This document shows, piece after piece, positions 7,700-14,230 of a stretch of DNA of 17,507 nt. The notes under the pieces are model-generated. The model was not told where the DNA came from. It worked only from the letters and a program-made list of their open reading frames with translations, and ran no database searches. Each line of letters opens with the position of its first letter. Position 1 is the first letter of the stretch. The translations under genes were made by a program, and so were the position numbers. Source of the DNA: CAYNJF01 sp964397555 (GTDB lineage Bacteria > Pseudomonadota > Gammaproteobacteria > Berkiellales > Berkiellaceae); assembly GCA_964397555.1 (NCBI GenBank), contig CAYNJF010000043.1, positions 1 through 17,507 of the forward strand, written 5' to 3'.

Positions 7700-8266
7700 A
7701 TGCGTGACGGATCTGCGACTAAAAAACGACTAGAGCAGTGCTCTATGGCTTTATTTGTAGAGAAAGGAGTAGTGGCGACCACCATCAAAGACATTGCCCA
7801 AGCGGCGGATGTCGCCGAAGGGACGCTTTATCGTCATTATGCCAGCAAAGAGGATTTAGCCACTGAACTTTATATCAAGGCTTATAAAGACTTGCATGCG
7901 AGCGTGTCTGAGCGCATCGCTGGGGTTGATAATCTTAAAGATGTGTTAAAAGTCATCTTTCAGTTGTCTGGGGCATCCTACGATGAAGATCCTATTACCT
8001 TTAACTACTTACTGATTGCTCAGCATCACCAGTTAGCGATAATCAATCAACAAGATTACAGCTTAAATAAATTCTTATGCGAAATTTTTGACATGGGAAT
8101 TAAGCGTGGCCAAATCACCGATAGAGATCCAAACTATTATTCAGCTGTCGTGATGGGGCTTTTAATACAAGCGGCGGTGGCCCGTACTTATCATCGCATT
8201 GATAAGCCGCTGACCGATGACATACCTGATTTGTATCAGGCATGCCTAAGAGCTCTAGAAATCTAG
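7700..8266 (+). CDS. TetR/AcrR-family transcriptional regulator
   Basis: This 188-residue protein has the classic TetR N-terminal fold: the helix-turn-helix spans about residues 28-49 (IKDIAQAADVAEGTLYRHY) followed by SKEDL. The helical ligand-binding and dimerisation part (about 55-188) is specific to this protein and gives no clue to the effector. AGGTG at 7691-7695 provides a ribosome-binding site. TetR proteins usually repress their own gene or a neighbour. The strong inverted repeat at 7613-7649, between the small hydrophobic gene and this one, is the obvious candidate operator. No efflux pump or enzyme gene is divergently adjacent, so its target may be this gene itself, the small gene or something distant. 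Family assignment is very sure. Confidence 0.92.
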   Translation: MRDGSATKKRLEQCSMALFVEKGVVATTIKDIAQAADVAEGTLYRHYASKEDLATELYIKAYKDLHASVSERIAGVDNLKDVLKVIFQLSGASYDEDPITFNYLLIAQHHQLAIINQQDYSLNKFLCEIFDMGIKRGQITDRDPNYYSAVVMGLLIQAAVARTYHRIDKPLTDDIPDLYQACLRALEI

Positions 8267-8272
8267 AGCTCT
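8249..8272. terminator. Bidirectional terminator hairpin overlapping the tetR stop
   Basis: AGAGCTCTAGA (8249-8259) and TCTAGAGCTCT (8262-8272) form an 11-bp perfect stem with a two-base spacer (a four-base loop if the top pair opens). The stem contains the TAG stop of tetR and lies eight bases before the end of the convergent TPR gene. A short T-rich stretch follows on the plus strand, so it probably terminates both genes. Confidence 0.65.
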
Positions 8273-8279
8273 AATCCTT

Positions 8280-8924
8280 TCAAGCCAACATTTTGTTTAG
8301 GCTTTCATTGATTTCTTTGATACGTCCTTGCGTATAGGTCTTAGACTCGTCTTGTTTCGAGACTAGGGCCATCGTCAAGTGTTTTCTGGCCAAGTCGTAA
8401 TTGCCCTTCTCAACCAAATAATCACCGTAGTAATAATTTGAATCAAGCCCTTTAGGGTTTAAACGAACCGCGCTTTGTAAGTGATAGGTGGCTTTTTTCT
8501 CGTCACCAAACGCCATGGGCCAACCAGGGACGCGAGCATACAATGCACCTAAGACACCATGAGCCAAACCATGCTCTACGCTTGGATCTAATTTTAAAGA
8601 ACTTTCAAGATGAGCTCTTGCACCTTTGGCGTATTTTAACGCGCCTACACCGCCTTTAATCCCGGCATAGCTAGCAAGGATGGTCCCATGCCATAACTGG
8701 GCTCTAGCATCATTGGGGTAACGCTGCGTTAATTTATCGGCATCGTGAATAAGCTTTAGAAATACCCCGTGTTGCTCTTGAGGTGAGGTATCGTATTTCG
8801 CGATGGTCCAACGTTGTTTTAGCTCTTCAATGGGGTCTTCTTTGGCTTGAATGGAGCCACTGAGGCCTAGCATCAAAGTAAGGCTTGCAACAAATACCGA
8901 CACGGTTTTCATAAATTTAGACAT
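8280..8924 (-). CDS. Exported tetratricopeptide-repeat protein
   Basis: The start is taken at ATG 8924 because GGAG lies six bases upstream of it. A start at 8936 would put that element inside the coding region and add only four residues. The 214-residue product has a Sec signal peptide with likely cleavage after SIQA (about residue 27). TPR-like helical repeats follow: an early pair (RYPNDARAQLWHGTILASYAG), a central unit with SSLKLDPSVEHGLAHGVLGALY, and a clear unit HLQSAVRLNPKGLDSNYYYG then GNYDLARKHLTMAL. Such proteins serve as periplasmic scaffolds. The combination of VPGWPMAFGD with the NYYYGDYL repeat recalls a family of uncharacterised proteins common in proteobacteria. It may share regulation with the small secreted-peptide gene upstream, but a terminator separates them. 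Confidence 0.82.
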   Translation of the reverse strand: MSKFMKTVSVFVASLTLMLGLSGSIQAKEDPIEELKQRWTIAKYDTSPQEQHGVFLKLIHDADKLTQRYPNDARAQLWHGTILASYAGIKGGVGALKYAKGARAHLESSLKLDPSVEHGLAHGVLGALYARVPGWPMAFGDEKKATYHLQSAVRLNPKGLDSNYYYGDYLVEKGNYDLARKHLTMALVSKQDESKTYTQGRIKEINESLNKMLA

Positions 8925-8940
8925 AATGATCTCCATAACG

Positions 8941-8964
8941 GACTGAACTCAAACGAGTTCAGTC
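8941..8964. promoter_or_regulatory. Hairpin or operator directly upstream of the TPR gene
   Basis: GACTGAACTC (8941-8950), loop AAAC, GAGTTCAGTC (8955-8964) is a 10-bp perfect stem. On the minus strand it ends about eight bases before the GGAG of the TPR gene and is not followed by T residues. It therefore sits in the leader or promoter of that gene and could be an operator or an RNA structure affecting translation or stability. Confidence 0.5.
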
Positions 8965-8987
8965 TTATGACAATTATTTTAATAGGC

Positions 8988-9014
8988 AAAAACTTTGCTT
9001 AGTTTTGCGCAAAG
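8988..9014 (-). terminator. Intrinsic terminator after the small secreted-peptide gene
   Basis: Read on the minus strand, CTTTGC (9014-9009), a 10-base loop and GCAAAG (8998-8993) form a stem followed at once by TTTTT (8992-8988). It begins 15 bases after the stop of the 62-residue gene. The stem is short (6 bp), so termination may be partial and allow some readthrough into the TPR gene. Confidence 0.55.
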
Positions 9015-9029
9015 ATAAGATGTTTGAGC

Positions 9030-9218
9030 TTATTCTTGAGGAAGAAGATCATCGTCGTTGGGTTCGTCGGCGCCAATTAAGAGACTTTTCATTTGAACTT
9101 TTTCGACATCATCGAGTACGACATCGTCAGAGGCTTGTACCTTTGAACTAATAAGAATCATAAGAAACACAAGTGGTCCAATTAACCACAGTGACATAGC
9201 ACGGTTGGGTTGATGCAT
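9030..9218 (-). CDS. Small exported acidic peptide, function unknown
   Basis: This 62-residue product has a basic N-terminus (MHQPNRAMSLW), a hydrophobic core (about residues 9-25) and a plausible signal-peptidase site after KVQA (residue 29). That leaves a strongly acidic mature peptide of 33 residues (SDDVVLDDVEK to DEPNDDDLLPQE) without cysteines. GGAG lies about eight bases before the ATG. I recognise no family. It could be a small periplasmic acidic protein, a secreted peptide or a membrane-anchored peptide if the signal is not cut. It is followed by a terminator and the TPR gene on the same strand, so a functional link to that protein is possible but not shown. Confidence 0.6.
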   Translation of the reverse strand: MHQPNRAMSLWLIGPLVFLMILISSKVQASDDVVLDDVEKVQMKSLLIGADEPNDDDLLPQE

Positions 9219-9247
9219 GACTATCTCCAGTCTTTGTTATAATCCAA

Positions 9248-9279
9248 GGTAAAATCCGATAACCAGAGCAAATTTTACC
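9248..9279. promoter_or_regulatory. Inverted repeat upstream of the small secreted-peptide gene
   Basis: GGTAAAAT (9248-9255) and ATTTTACC (9272-9279) are exact reverse complements separated by 16 bases. They lie about 30-60 bases before the start of the minus-strand 62-residue gene, over its likely promoter region. A regulator-binding site is plausible. No matching -35/-10 pair could be fixed with confidence. Confidence 0.35.
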
Positions 9280-9333
9280 CATACTCAAATGGTCTTGAGC
9301 TGCTCTTACCACCTAGGTTGATGGTTTGCTTTA

Positions 9334-9370
9334 GTTAACATATCAACTTATTTTAGAGTTGATTCTTAAC
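9334..9370. promoter_or_regulatory. Nested inverted repeat upstream of the serB-serA fusion
   Basis: ATCAACT (9342-9348) and AGTTGAT (9357-9363) form an inverted repeat with an 8-base spacer. It is flanked by a second pair, GTTAA (9334-9338) and TTAAC (9366-9370). It overlaps the candidate -35 of the fusion gene, where a repressor or activator of serine biosynthesis would be expected to bind. Confidence 0.4.
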
Positions 9371-9387
9371 GTGGTGCGAGCTATTTT
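9359..9387 (+). promoter_or_regulatory. Candidate promoter of the serB-serA fusion gene
   Basis: TTGATT (9359-9364) and TATTTT (9382-9387) are 17 bases apart, each matching four of six consensus bases. This would give a leader of about 85 bases before the ATG at 9479. The boxes are ordinary in strength, so this is a candidate only. Confidence 0.3.
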
Positions 9388-9478
9388 TAGTTTGCATGAA
9401 CACTTTACCCAATCCCAGCTTGGTTGCCAACATTCTCTAGGATTGATGTCGAAGACCCAACACATATAAGCCAAAAAG

Positions 9479-11362
9479 ATGACTAAACGGAATTTTATTT
9501 TTGATTTTGACTCCACGTTGTTACAGGTCGAGAGTTTTGATGAGCTATTGCGTTATGTGCTGCGGGATCAGGCTGAAGGTCAATCGTTGATTGAAGAATT
9601 TGAGCGTATGACCGATCTGAGTATGAATGGCCAATTTAGTTATTCTGAGACATTAGAGCTTAGAATGAAGGGCTTAAAGATTACACGGTCTGATGTCGAA
9701 GTCGTCACCCGTGAACTTCAATCCAAGGTGTCGGAGTCTTTTTTAAAGTACCAAGCTTTTTTCGAGGCGAATGCGGACAATGTGTACATTTTCTCAGGGG
9801 GCTTTTATGAAATCATTGAGCCCATCGCAACGCAACTTGGGTTTAAGTCAGAAAACATTTATGCCAACCGGTTTTTGTATGATCATGCTGGCAACATTGT
9901 GGATTTTGATCGCAGCAACCTGTTGGCGCAGGACATCGGAAAAGTCGCTCAGCTTCAGTCACTAAACCTAGAGGGTGACATCATTGTGGTGGGTGATGGT
10001 TATAACGATTATGAAATGAAAAATGCTGGTGTGTGCGACACCTTTTTTGCCTACACCGAGCATGTTCAACGTGAAAACGTCATGAATAACGCCGATGCGG
10101 TCATCAGTGAATTGGGTGGACTGTTTTTGACGCTCAACATTGAGCCGCCTAAGGTGAGCGTGCCTCAAAAAGCGTTGTTGCTTGAAAACGTTCATCCAGC
10201 CGTGGATGCTTTATTGCACCGTCAAGGGTTTGAGATTACTCGCATCCAAGGTTCTTTAAGTGAACAAGAACTAAGCGAGAAGCTAAAAGGGTTTGATGTG
10301 TTGGGCATACGCTCAAAAACTCAAGTCACTGATAAGGTGATTAGCAATAACCCTCAGCTTAAGGCCGTTGGGGCGTTTTGTATTGGCACCAATCAGATTG
10401 ATTTGAAAGCGTGTTTGATGCAAGGGGTGGCCGTCTTCAATGCCCCCTATTCGAACACACGCTCGGTGGTAGAGATGGCTGTCGGTGAAATCATTGTCTT
10501 ATTGCGTCGTCTGTTTGAGGCAAGCACGAACATGCACCAGGGTCGATGGAACAAAAGTGCCAAAGACTGCTTTGAGGTCAGAGGCAAGCATCTTGGGATC
10601 ATAGGCTATGGCAACATAGGCTCACAGCTTTCTGTCTTGGCGGAAAGCTTAGGTATGAATGTGCTTTATTATGACATTGAAGAAAAGCTGCCATTGGGGA
10701 ATGCAAAGCCTTGTCAGAGCATGCAAGAGTTAGTCGAGATTTCAGACATTGTCACTGTTCATGTGGATGGGCGCCCTTCCAACAAAAACTTGATAGACGC
10801 CAATGCCTTTGCGCTGATGAAGCCAGGCTCTTATCTTTTAAACTTATCTCGCGGATCGGTGGTGGATTTGCCGGCGCTCAAAGACGCCATTGAGTCGAAA
10901 AAAATCTTTGGGGCTGCGCTTGATGTCTACCCCAGTGAGCCCAAATCCAACCAAGATGAGTTTGATTCGCTGTTTAAGGGGATGCCTGAAGTGTTACTGA
11001 CCCCTCATATTGGAGGCTCGACGCAAGAGGCTCAAGATAACATTGGTCAGTTTGTGGCCGGTAAGTTTATCGATTACATTGGGCTTGGTACCACGGTAAA
11101 CTCGGTAAACTTTCCAGAAATAGGCCTGCCTGCCATTCAAGGCTCTCACCGGATTATCCATATTCATGAGAATGTGCCGGGGATTTTGGCCAAAATAAAC
11201 CAAGTTTTTGCCAACGAAGAGCTCAACGTTGAGGGTCAATACCTAAAAACCAACGACGACATTGGGTATGTCATCACCGACGTGGAGGCCAAAAATGGCG
11301 CTGACTTTGTTGATGAGCTGGGCAAGATCGAGCACACCATTAAGGTTCGAGTCCTTTACTGA
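9479..11362 (+). CDS. Bifunctional fusion: SerB-like phosphoserine phosphatase and SerA-like 3-phosphoglycerate dehydrogenase
   Basis: Residues 1-220 are a HAD-family phosphatase with all four motifs: DFDST (D9 nucleophile, D11), SGG (S106), a Lys near 155 and GDGYND (172-177). This matches the SerB type, which dephosphorylates phosphoserine. Residues 228-627 are an E. coli-type SerA, which oxidises 3-phosphoglycerate with NAD. Its features are the nucleotide loop GYGNIG (376-381), R458 in LSRGS, E487 in YPSEP, H510 in TPHIGGST, and a C-terminal ACT domain (about 557-627, IHIHENVPGI) that in SerA binds serine for feedback inhibition. Steps 1 and 3 of serine synthesis thus share one chain, while the SerC step is not encoded here. 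Similar fusions exist, to my memory, in Bacteroidetes. All catalytic residues appear intact. The ribosome-binding site is weak. The stop is directly followed by a convergent gene. Confidence 0.9.
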   Translation: MTKRNFIFDFDSTLLQVESFDELLRYVLRDQAEGQSLIEEFERMTDLSMNGQFSYSETLELRMKGLKITRSDVEVVTRELQSKVSESFLKYQAFFEANADNVYIFSGGFYEIIEPIATQLGFKSENIYANRFLYDHAGNIVDFDRSNLLAQDIGKVAQLQSLNLEGDIIVVGDGYNDYEMKNAGVCDTFFAYTEHVQRENVMNNADAVISELGGLFLTLNIEPPKVSVPQKALLLENVHPAVDALLHRQGFEITRIQGSLSEQELSEKLKGFDVLGIRSKTQVTDKVISNNPQLKAVGAFCIGTNQIDLKACLMQGVAVFNAPYSNTRSVVEMAVGEIIVLLRRLFEASTNMHQGRWNKSAKDCFEVRGKHLGIIGYGNIGSQLSVLAESLGMNVLYYDIEEKLPLGNAKPCQSMQELVEISDIVTVHVDGRPSNKNLIDANAFALMKPGSYLLNLSRGSVVDLPALKDAIESKKIFGAALDVYPSEPKSNQDEFDSLFKGMPEVLLTPHIGGSTQEAQDNIGQFVAGKFIDYIGLGTTVNSVNFPEIGLPAIQGSHRIIHIHENVPGILAKINQVFANEELNVEGQYLKTNDDIGYVITDVEAKNGADFVDELGKIEHTIKVRVLY

Positions 11363-11971
11363 TTAGAGGCGCACTAATTCAAATTCAGATTGGCTGCCAT
11401 TCAGTTCAGGACGATGCCGGTCTAATTCTGGCACCATGAGATCTTGTTCTGAGTCCGCTCTTTCATCGAGCCCGCGCTCAACATCGTCTGCTCGTCTAAT
11501 CCTTTGGCGTCTTTTGGCTTCGTAACAGTGGGTTCCATAGTAGACAAGCAGGCCTGTGAGTGCGACTCCGACGGCTATCCCAGTAGCCCAAACCACCGGA
11601 GGGATGCAATCGGCTGCGCTAATTTCAGGAGTTACGTCTGGGATGGTAACGTCCGTATTCACTTTAATGTCTGCCAAGGCTTGTGCAAGGGTTTGATTGG
11701 TGTTGACTGAGTTAAATCCCAAAAGGGAAAAAAGGGTTTGCCCATTCGGCAGAATAACATCTCGGTCTCGAATGGAATTGATGAAAGCGTCAGAGATGTT
11801 AACCTCAGACGCATCGATGCTGACATCCACATCGGGTTCAATGGGTGGCACATCAATACGAATGCAATCAAAGCCTTTTGAGGCAAGATAGCCTGCCCCA
11901 CTCACAACCCCGGTCACCACAGAGCCGACTAGAGCAGAACTAATACGCAAACATTCCCTGATTCGATTCAT
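11363..11971 (-). CDS. Membrane protein with two hydrophobic segments, function unknown
   Basis: This 202-residue protein has a hydrophobic Gly/Val-rich N-terminal segment (about 11-30) and a strong membrane helix at about 124-146 (PVVWATGIAVGVALTGLLVYY). A basic patch KRRQRIRR (153-160) and a charged tail (to 202) follow. The basic patch predicts that the tail is cytoplasmic. The 90-residue part between the helices is acidic and rich in Asp/Val/Ile and would be periplasmic, or the N-terminal segment could be a cleaved signal. I recognise no family. AAGGA seven bases before the ATG supports the start. A perfect TTGACA (minus strand, 12022-12027) upstream suggests its own promoter, though its -10 is poor. 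Its stop codon touches that of the serB-serA fusion, so the two transcripts must overlap or end inside each other. Confidence 0.68.
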   Translation of the reverse strand: MNRIRECLRISSALVGSVVTGVVSGAGYLASKGFDCIRIDVPPIEPDVDVSIDASEVNISDAFINSIRDRDVILPNGQTLFSLLGFNSVNTNQTLAQALADIKVNTDVTIPDVTPEISAADCIPPVVWATGIAVGVALTGLLVYYGTHCYEAKRRQRIRRADDVERGLDERADSEQDLMVPELDRHRPELNGSQSEFELVRL

Positions 11972-12088
11972 TATCTATCCTTGATAATGTTTCATTCAGG
12001 CTATCGACCCTATGGGTGCTCTGTCAAGTTGCATAGCACGCTAACAAAGTCGCTCACCTCATCAAAAGTGACATCCTTGTCAGCCCCC

Positions 12089-14230
12089 TTAAATTAGGGT
12101 TTCTGAATTTATGGACAATGATAACTCCTCCATGCTTAAATCCGTTGGGCCATAGCTAACCGAATCAACTGGTGTTAGAACATCTTGAGCATCGTTACCA
12201 AGATTCAATAACTCCTCTTCTGAGGATGAGCTAATTAAGCCATCGTTGTTATCTTCTTCGGCTGCAAGCAATTCATCAAGTCCATTATCAATAAGCACAT
12301 CATTTGGCGTGAGAGCTAACGATGAACCCCCTGAAGACTCAGCCGGTGAGCCACTGAAGCCAATTGGCGCATTAGGGGCAAGGGTTGCAATAAGATTAGG
12401 GAAAGGCCCATTAAAGTTATTTGGGTTAGCGGATTGTGTTAATTCTACGAATAATTGATTAGGATCTTGCAACGATTCGGCAAATATGGCTGTACCTGAA
12501 ACGGCTGTATTCTGACCAAAATTGTTTGATTGTACAGAAAAAGCATCAACGTCACTCTTGAAATATATACCGCCTCCAGCTTCTGCTTCATTATTGGACA
12601 AATTATTCCCTGCGATAGCGGTAGTAAAAGAGTTGCCAACGTAAATTGCCCCCCCTTCAAGGGCTACATTATTACTTAGTTGATTCCCGGCAATTGCACT
12701 AAAGAAAGGATTCGAATCGTTATTGACACGAATACCTCCGCCCTCATCAGCAACGCCATTTAGGATGCCAAACTGTTGAACCTCAGATTCAGAATGTAAA
12801 TCAAACACTCTATGCTCTTGTTGGGCATCAACAATAACATTAGAGCCAAGTAATGCCACTCTGACGTTGTTTGTGTTATTTATGTCTAAATCCCCTACTG
12901 TGTTATCAATAATGCCGCTCTGCTCATCAGACTCAGCACTTAAGAATATCTGATTACCATTGCCAACCCCTAAGTTAAAGTCAACCGTTATTATTCCAGG
13001 TTGAACTAGAACACCAAAGTTATCGAAGACAGCATTACTCACACGAGAGTTATCAATATTATTCGCTAACTCTATGGCCTCCCTTAAAGTAAGACCATCT
13101 TGCTCATAAGCTGTTCGATTTTGTTCAAATGTAAGGTTGGTGTCATAAGCATTAATAGCAAAGTCCGCCGTTGAGGTGACTGTTAATGCACTAATTTCAA
13201 CAGGAGGTGGCACATCATCATCGTTAATGGTTAAAGTGGCAGTAACCCCTGCAACGTCGATGGCCGTGTTGGTTGATGACAGTGATAAATCAATGGTTTC
13301 AAGGCCCTCAATGTCACTATCATCGATAAGAGATAAATTTATTGAGGCCGTTGATGCCCCATCGGCGAGTGTGAATGATCCTTTCGATGCGGTGTAATCA
13401 TCTCCCTGAGTGGCCGTTCCACCTGTAGTGAAATTAATGGTTATGGCAGAGCCTGTATCATTGATATCACCAAAATCAAGGGTCACTGTGACAGAGCCAG
13501 AGCCTGCATTCTCATCAATCTCAGTGATGCTGGTATTGTCTTGACTGAATGTAATAGTAGGCGTAGCAGGAGGCTCAGTCACATCAACCGTTACGGTATC
13601 ATTATTAGTATCAACCGTAGCCCCATTGGTAGCACTCACTAAGTTGAGAACTATCGTTTCAGTGCCCTCAATCAAATCATCATCAAAGACTTGCAGTTGG
13701 CCCACTGATGAGTTCTTCTGTCCGTTCGCAACCGTAAGAAATTGATTAACGAGGGCAAAATCACGTTCATCCACAGGAAGTAAACTTGCCGTACTGGCTG
13801 ATTCATCTACCACGATGGTACCTGTGATGGCTGAACCTGAAATATTTTCTTCAGAAAGTTGTATCTGGTAAGCATTTAAAAACGATAATCCATTATTTAA
13901 GGTCCCCTCTTCAATGCTGCCATCTAAAGCCTCACCTACCAAGACTAGTTGAGCATTGACTGTATCTTCAATGGTTACTTGTCTTTGTCCAACCGGAGAT
14001 TGAGTACGACCAGTGGAGGTGTTTAAAACGCTTTCAACATTGGCATTTGATAAATTAAGTCTTATGGTTTCATTAGCTTCATACCCTAGGTTATCCAATA
14101 CTTGAATGTTGACTATCTCACCCATATCTTGATTTGGATCATAACCATCAAGGAAAGCTATTGTTGGATTGTTAAATCCCCCCCCCCATATAGGATGCAT
14201 CATAATCTGATCCTTGCGAGGCACTTCCAA
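12089..14230 (-). CDS. C-terminal part of giant repeat-rich surface or secreted protein (Calx-beta, CSLREP-like, beta-helix)
   Basis: This is the last third of a giant gene that runs to the right edge. The in-frame protein begins at the ten-C run (14178-14187). The stretch from 14188 to 14230 is only an accidental open frame, and no independent start is supported. Domains: the end of a Calx-beta repeat, two further Calx-beta-like repeats (roughly to residue 340; for example GDDYTASKGSFTLADG), a CSLREP-like segment LTVTSTADF with LTLREAIELANN (349-391), a right-handed beta-helix with GGGIRV, GGAIYV and GGGIYF turns (497-556), and an acidic Ser/Leu-rich tail ending SINSETLI. Calx-beta domains bind calcium, and such proteins are usually adhesins exported by a type I system with an uncleaved C-terminal signal. 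The tail could be that signal. No secretion genes are in view. Family architecture is sure; adhesion is inferred. Confidence 0.78.
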   Translation of the reverse strand: MEVPRKDQIMMHPIWGGGFNNPTIAFLDGYDPNQDMGEIVNIQVLDNLGYEANETIRLNLSNANVESVLNTSTGRTQSPVGQRQVTIEDTVNAQLVLVGEALDGSIEEGTLNNGLSFLNAYQIQLSEENISGSAITGTIVVDESASTASLLPVDERDFALVNQFLTVANGQKNSSVGQLQVFDDDLIEGTETIVLNLVSATNGATVDTNNDTVTVDVTEPPATPTITFSQDNTSITEIDENAGSGSVTVTLDFGDINDTGSAITINFTTGGTATQGDDYTASKGSFTLADGASTASINLSLIDDSDIEGLETIDLSLSSTNTAIDVAGVTATLTINDDDVPPPVEISALTVTSTADFAINAYDTNLTFEQNRTAYEQDGLTLREAIELANNIDNSRVSNAVFDNFGVLVQPGIITVDFNLGVGNGNQIFLSAESDEQSGIIDNTVGDLDINNTNNVRVALLGSNVIVDAQQEHRVFDLHSESEVQQFGILNGVADEGGGIRVNNDSNPFFSAIAGNQLSNNVALEGGAIYVGNSFTTAIAGNNLSNNEAEAGGGIYFKSDVDAFSVQSNNFGQNTAVSGTAIFAESLQDPNQLFVELTQSANPNNFNGPFPNLIATLAPNAPIGFSGSPAESSGGSSLALTPNDVLIDNGLDELLAAEEDNNDGLISSSSEEELLNLGNDAQDVLTPVDSVSYGPTDLSMEELSLSINSETLI

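Noticed and set aside
9238..9243. Perfect TATAAT on the plus strand
   Set aside because: A matching -35 would fall within the divergent small gene's start and shows no consensus, and the next plus-strand gene is more than 230 bases away.
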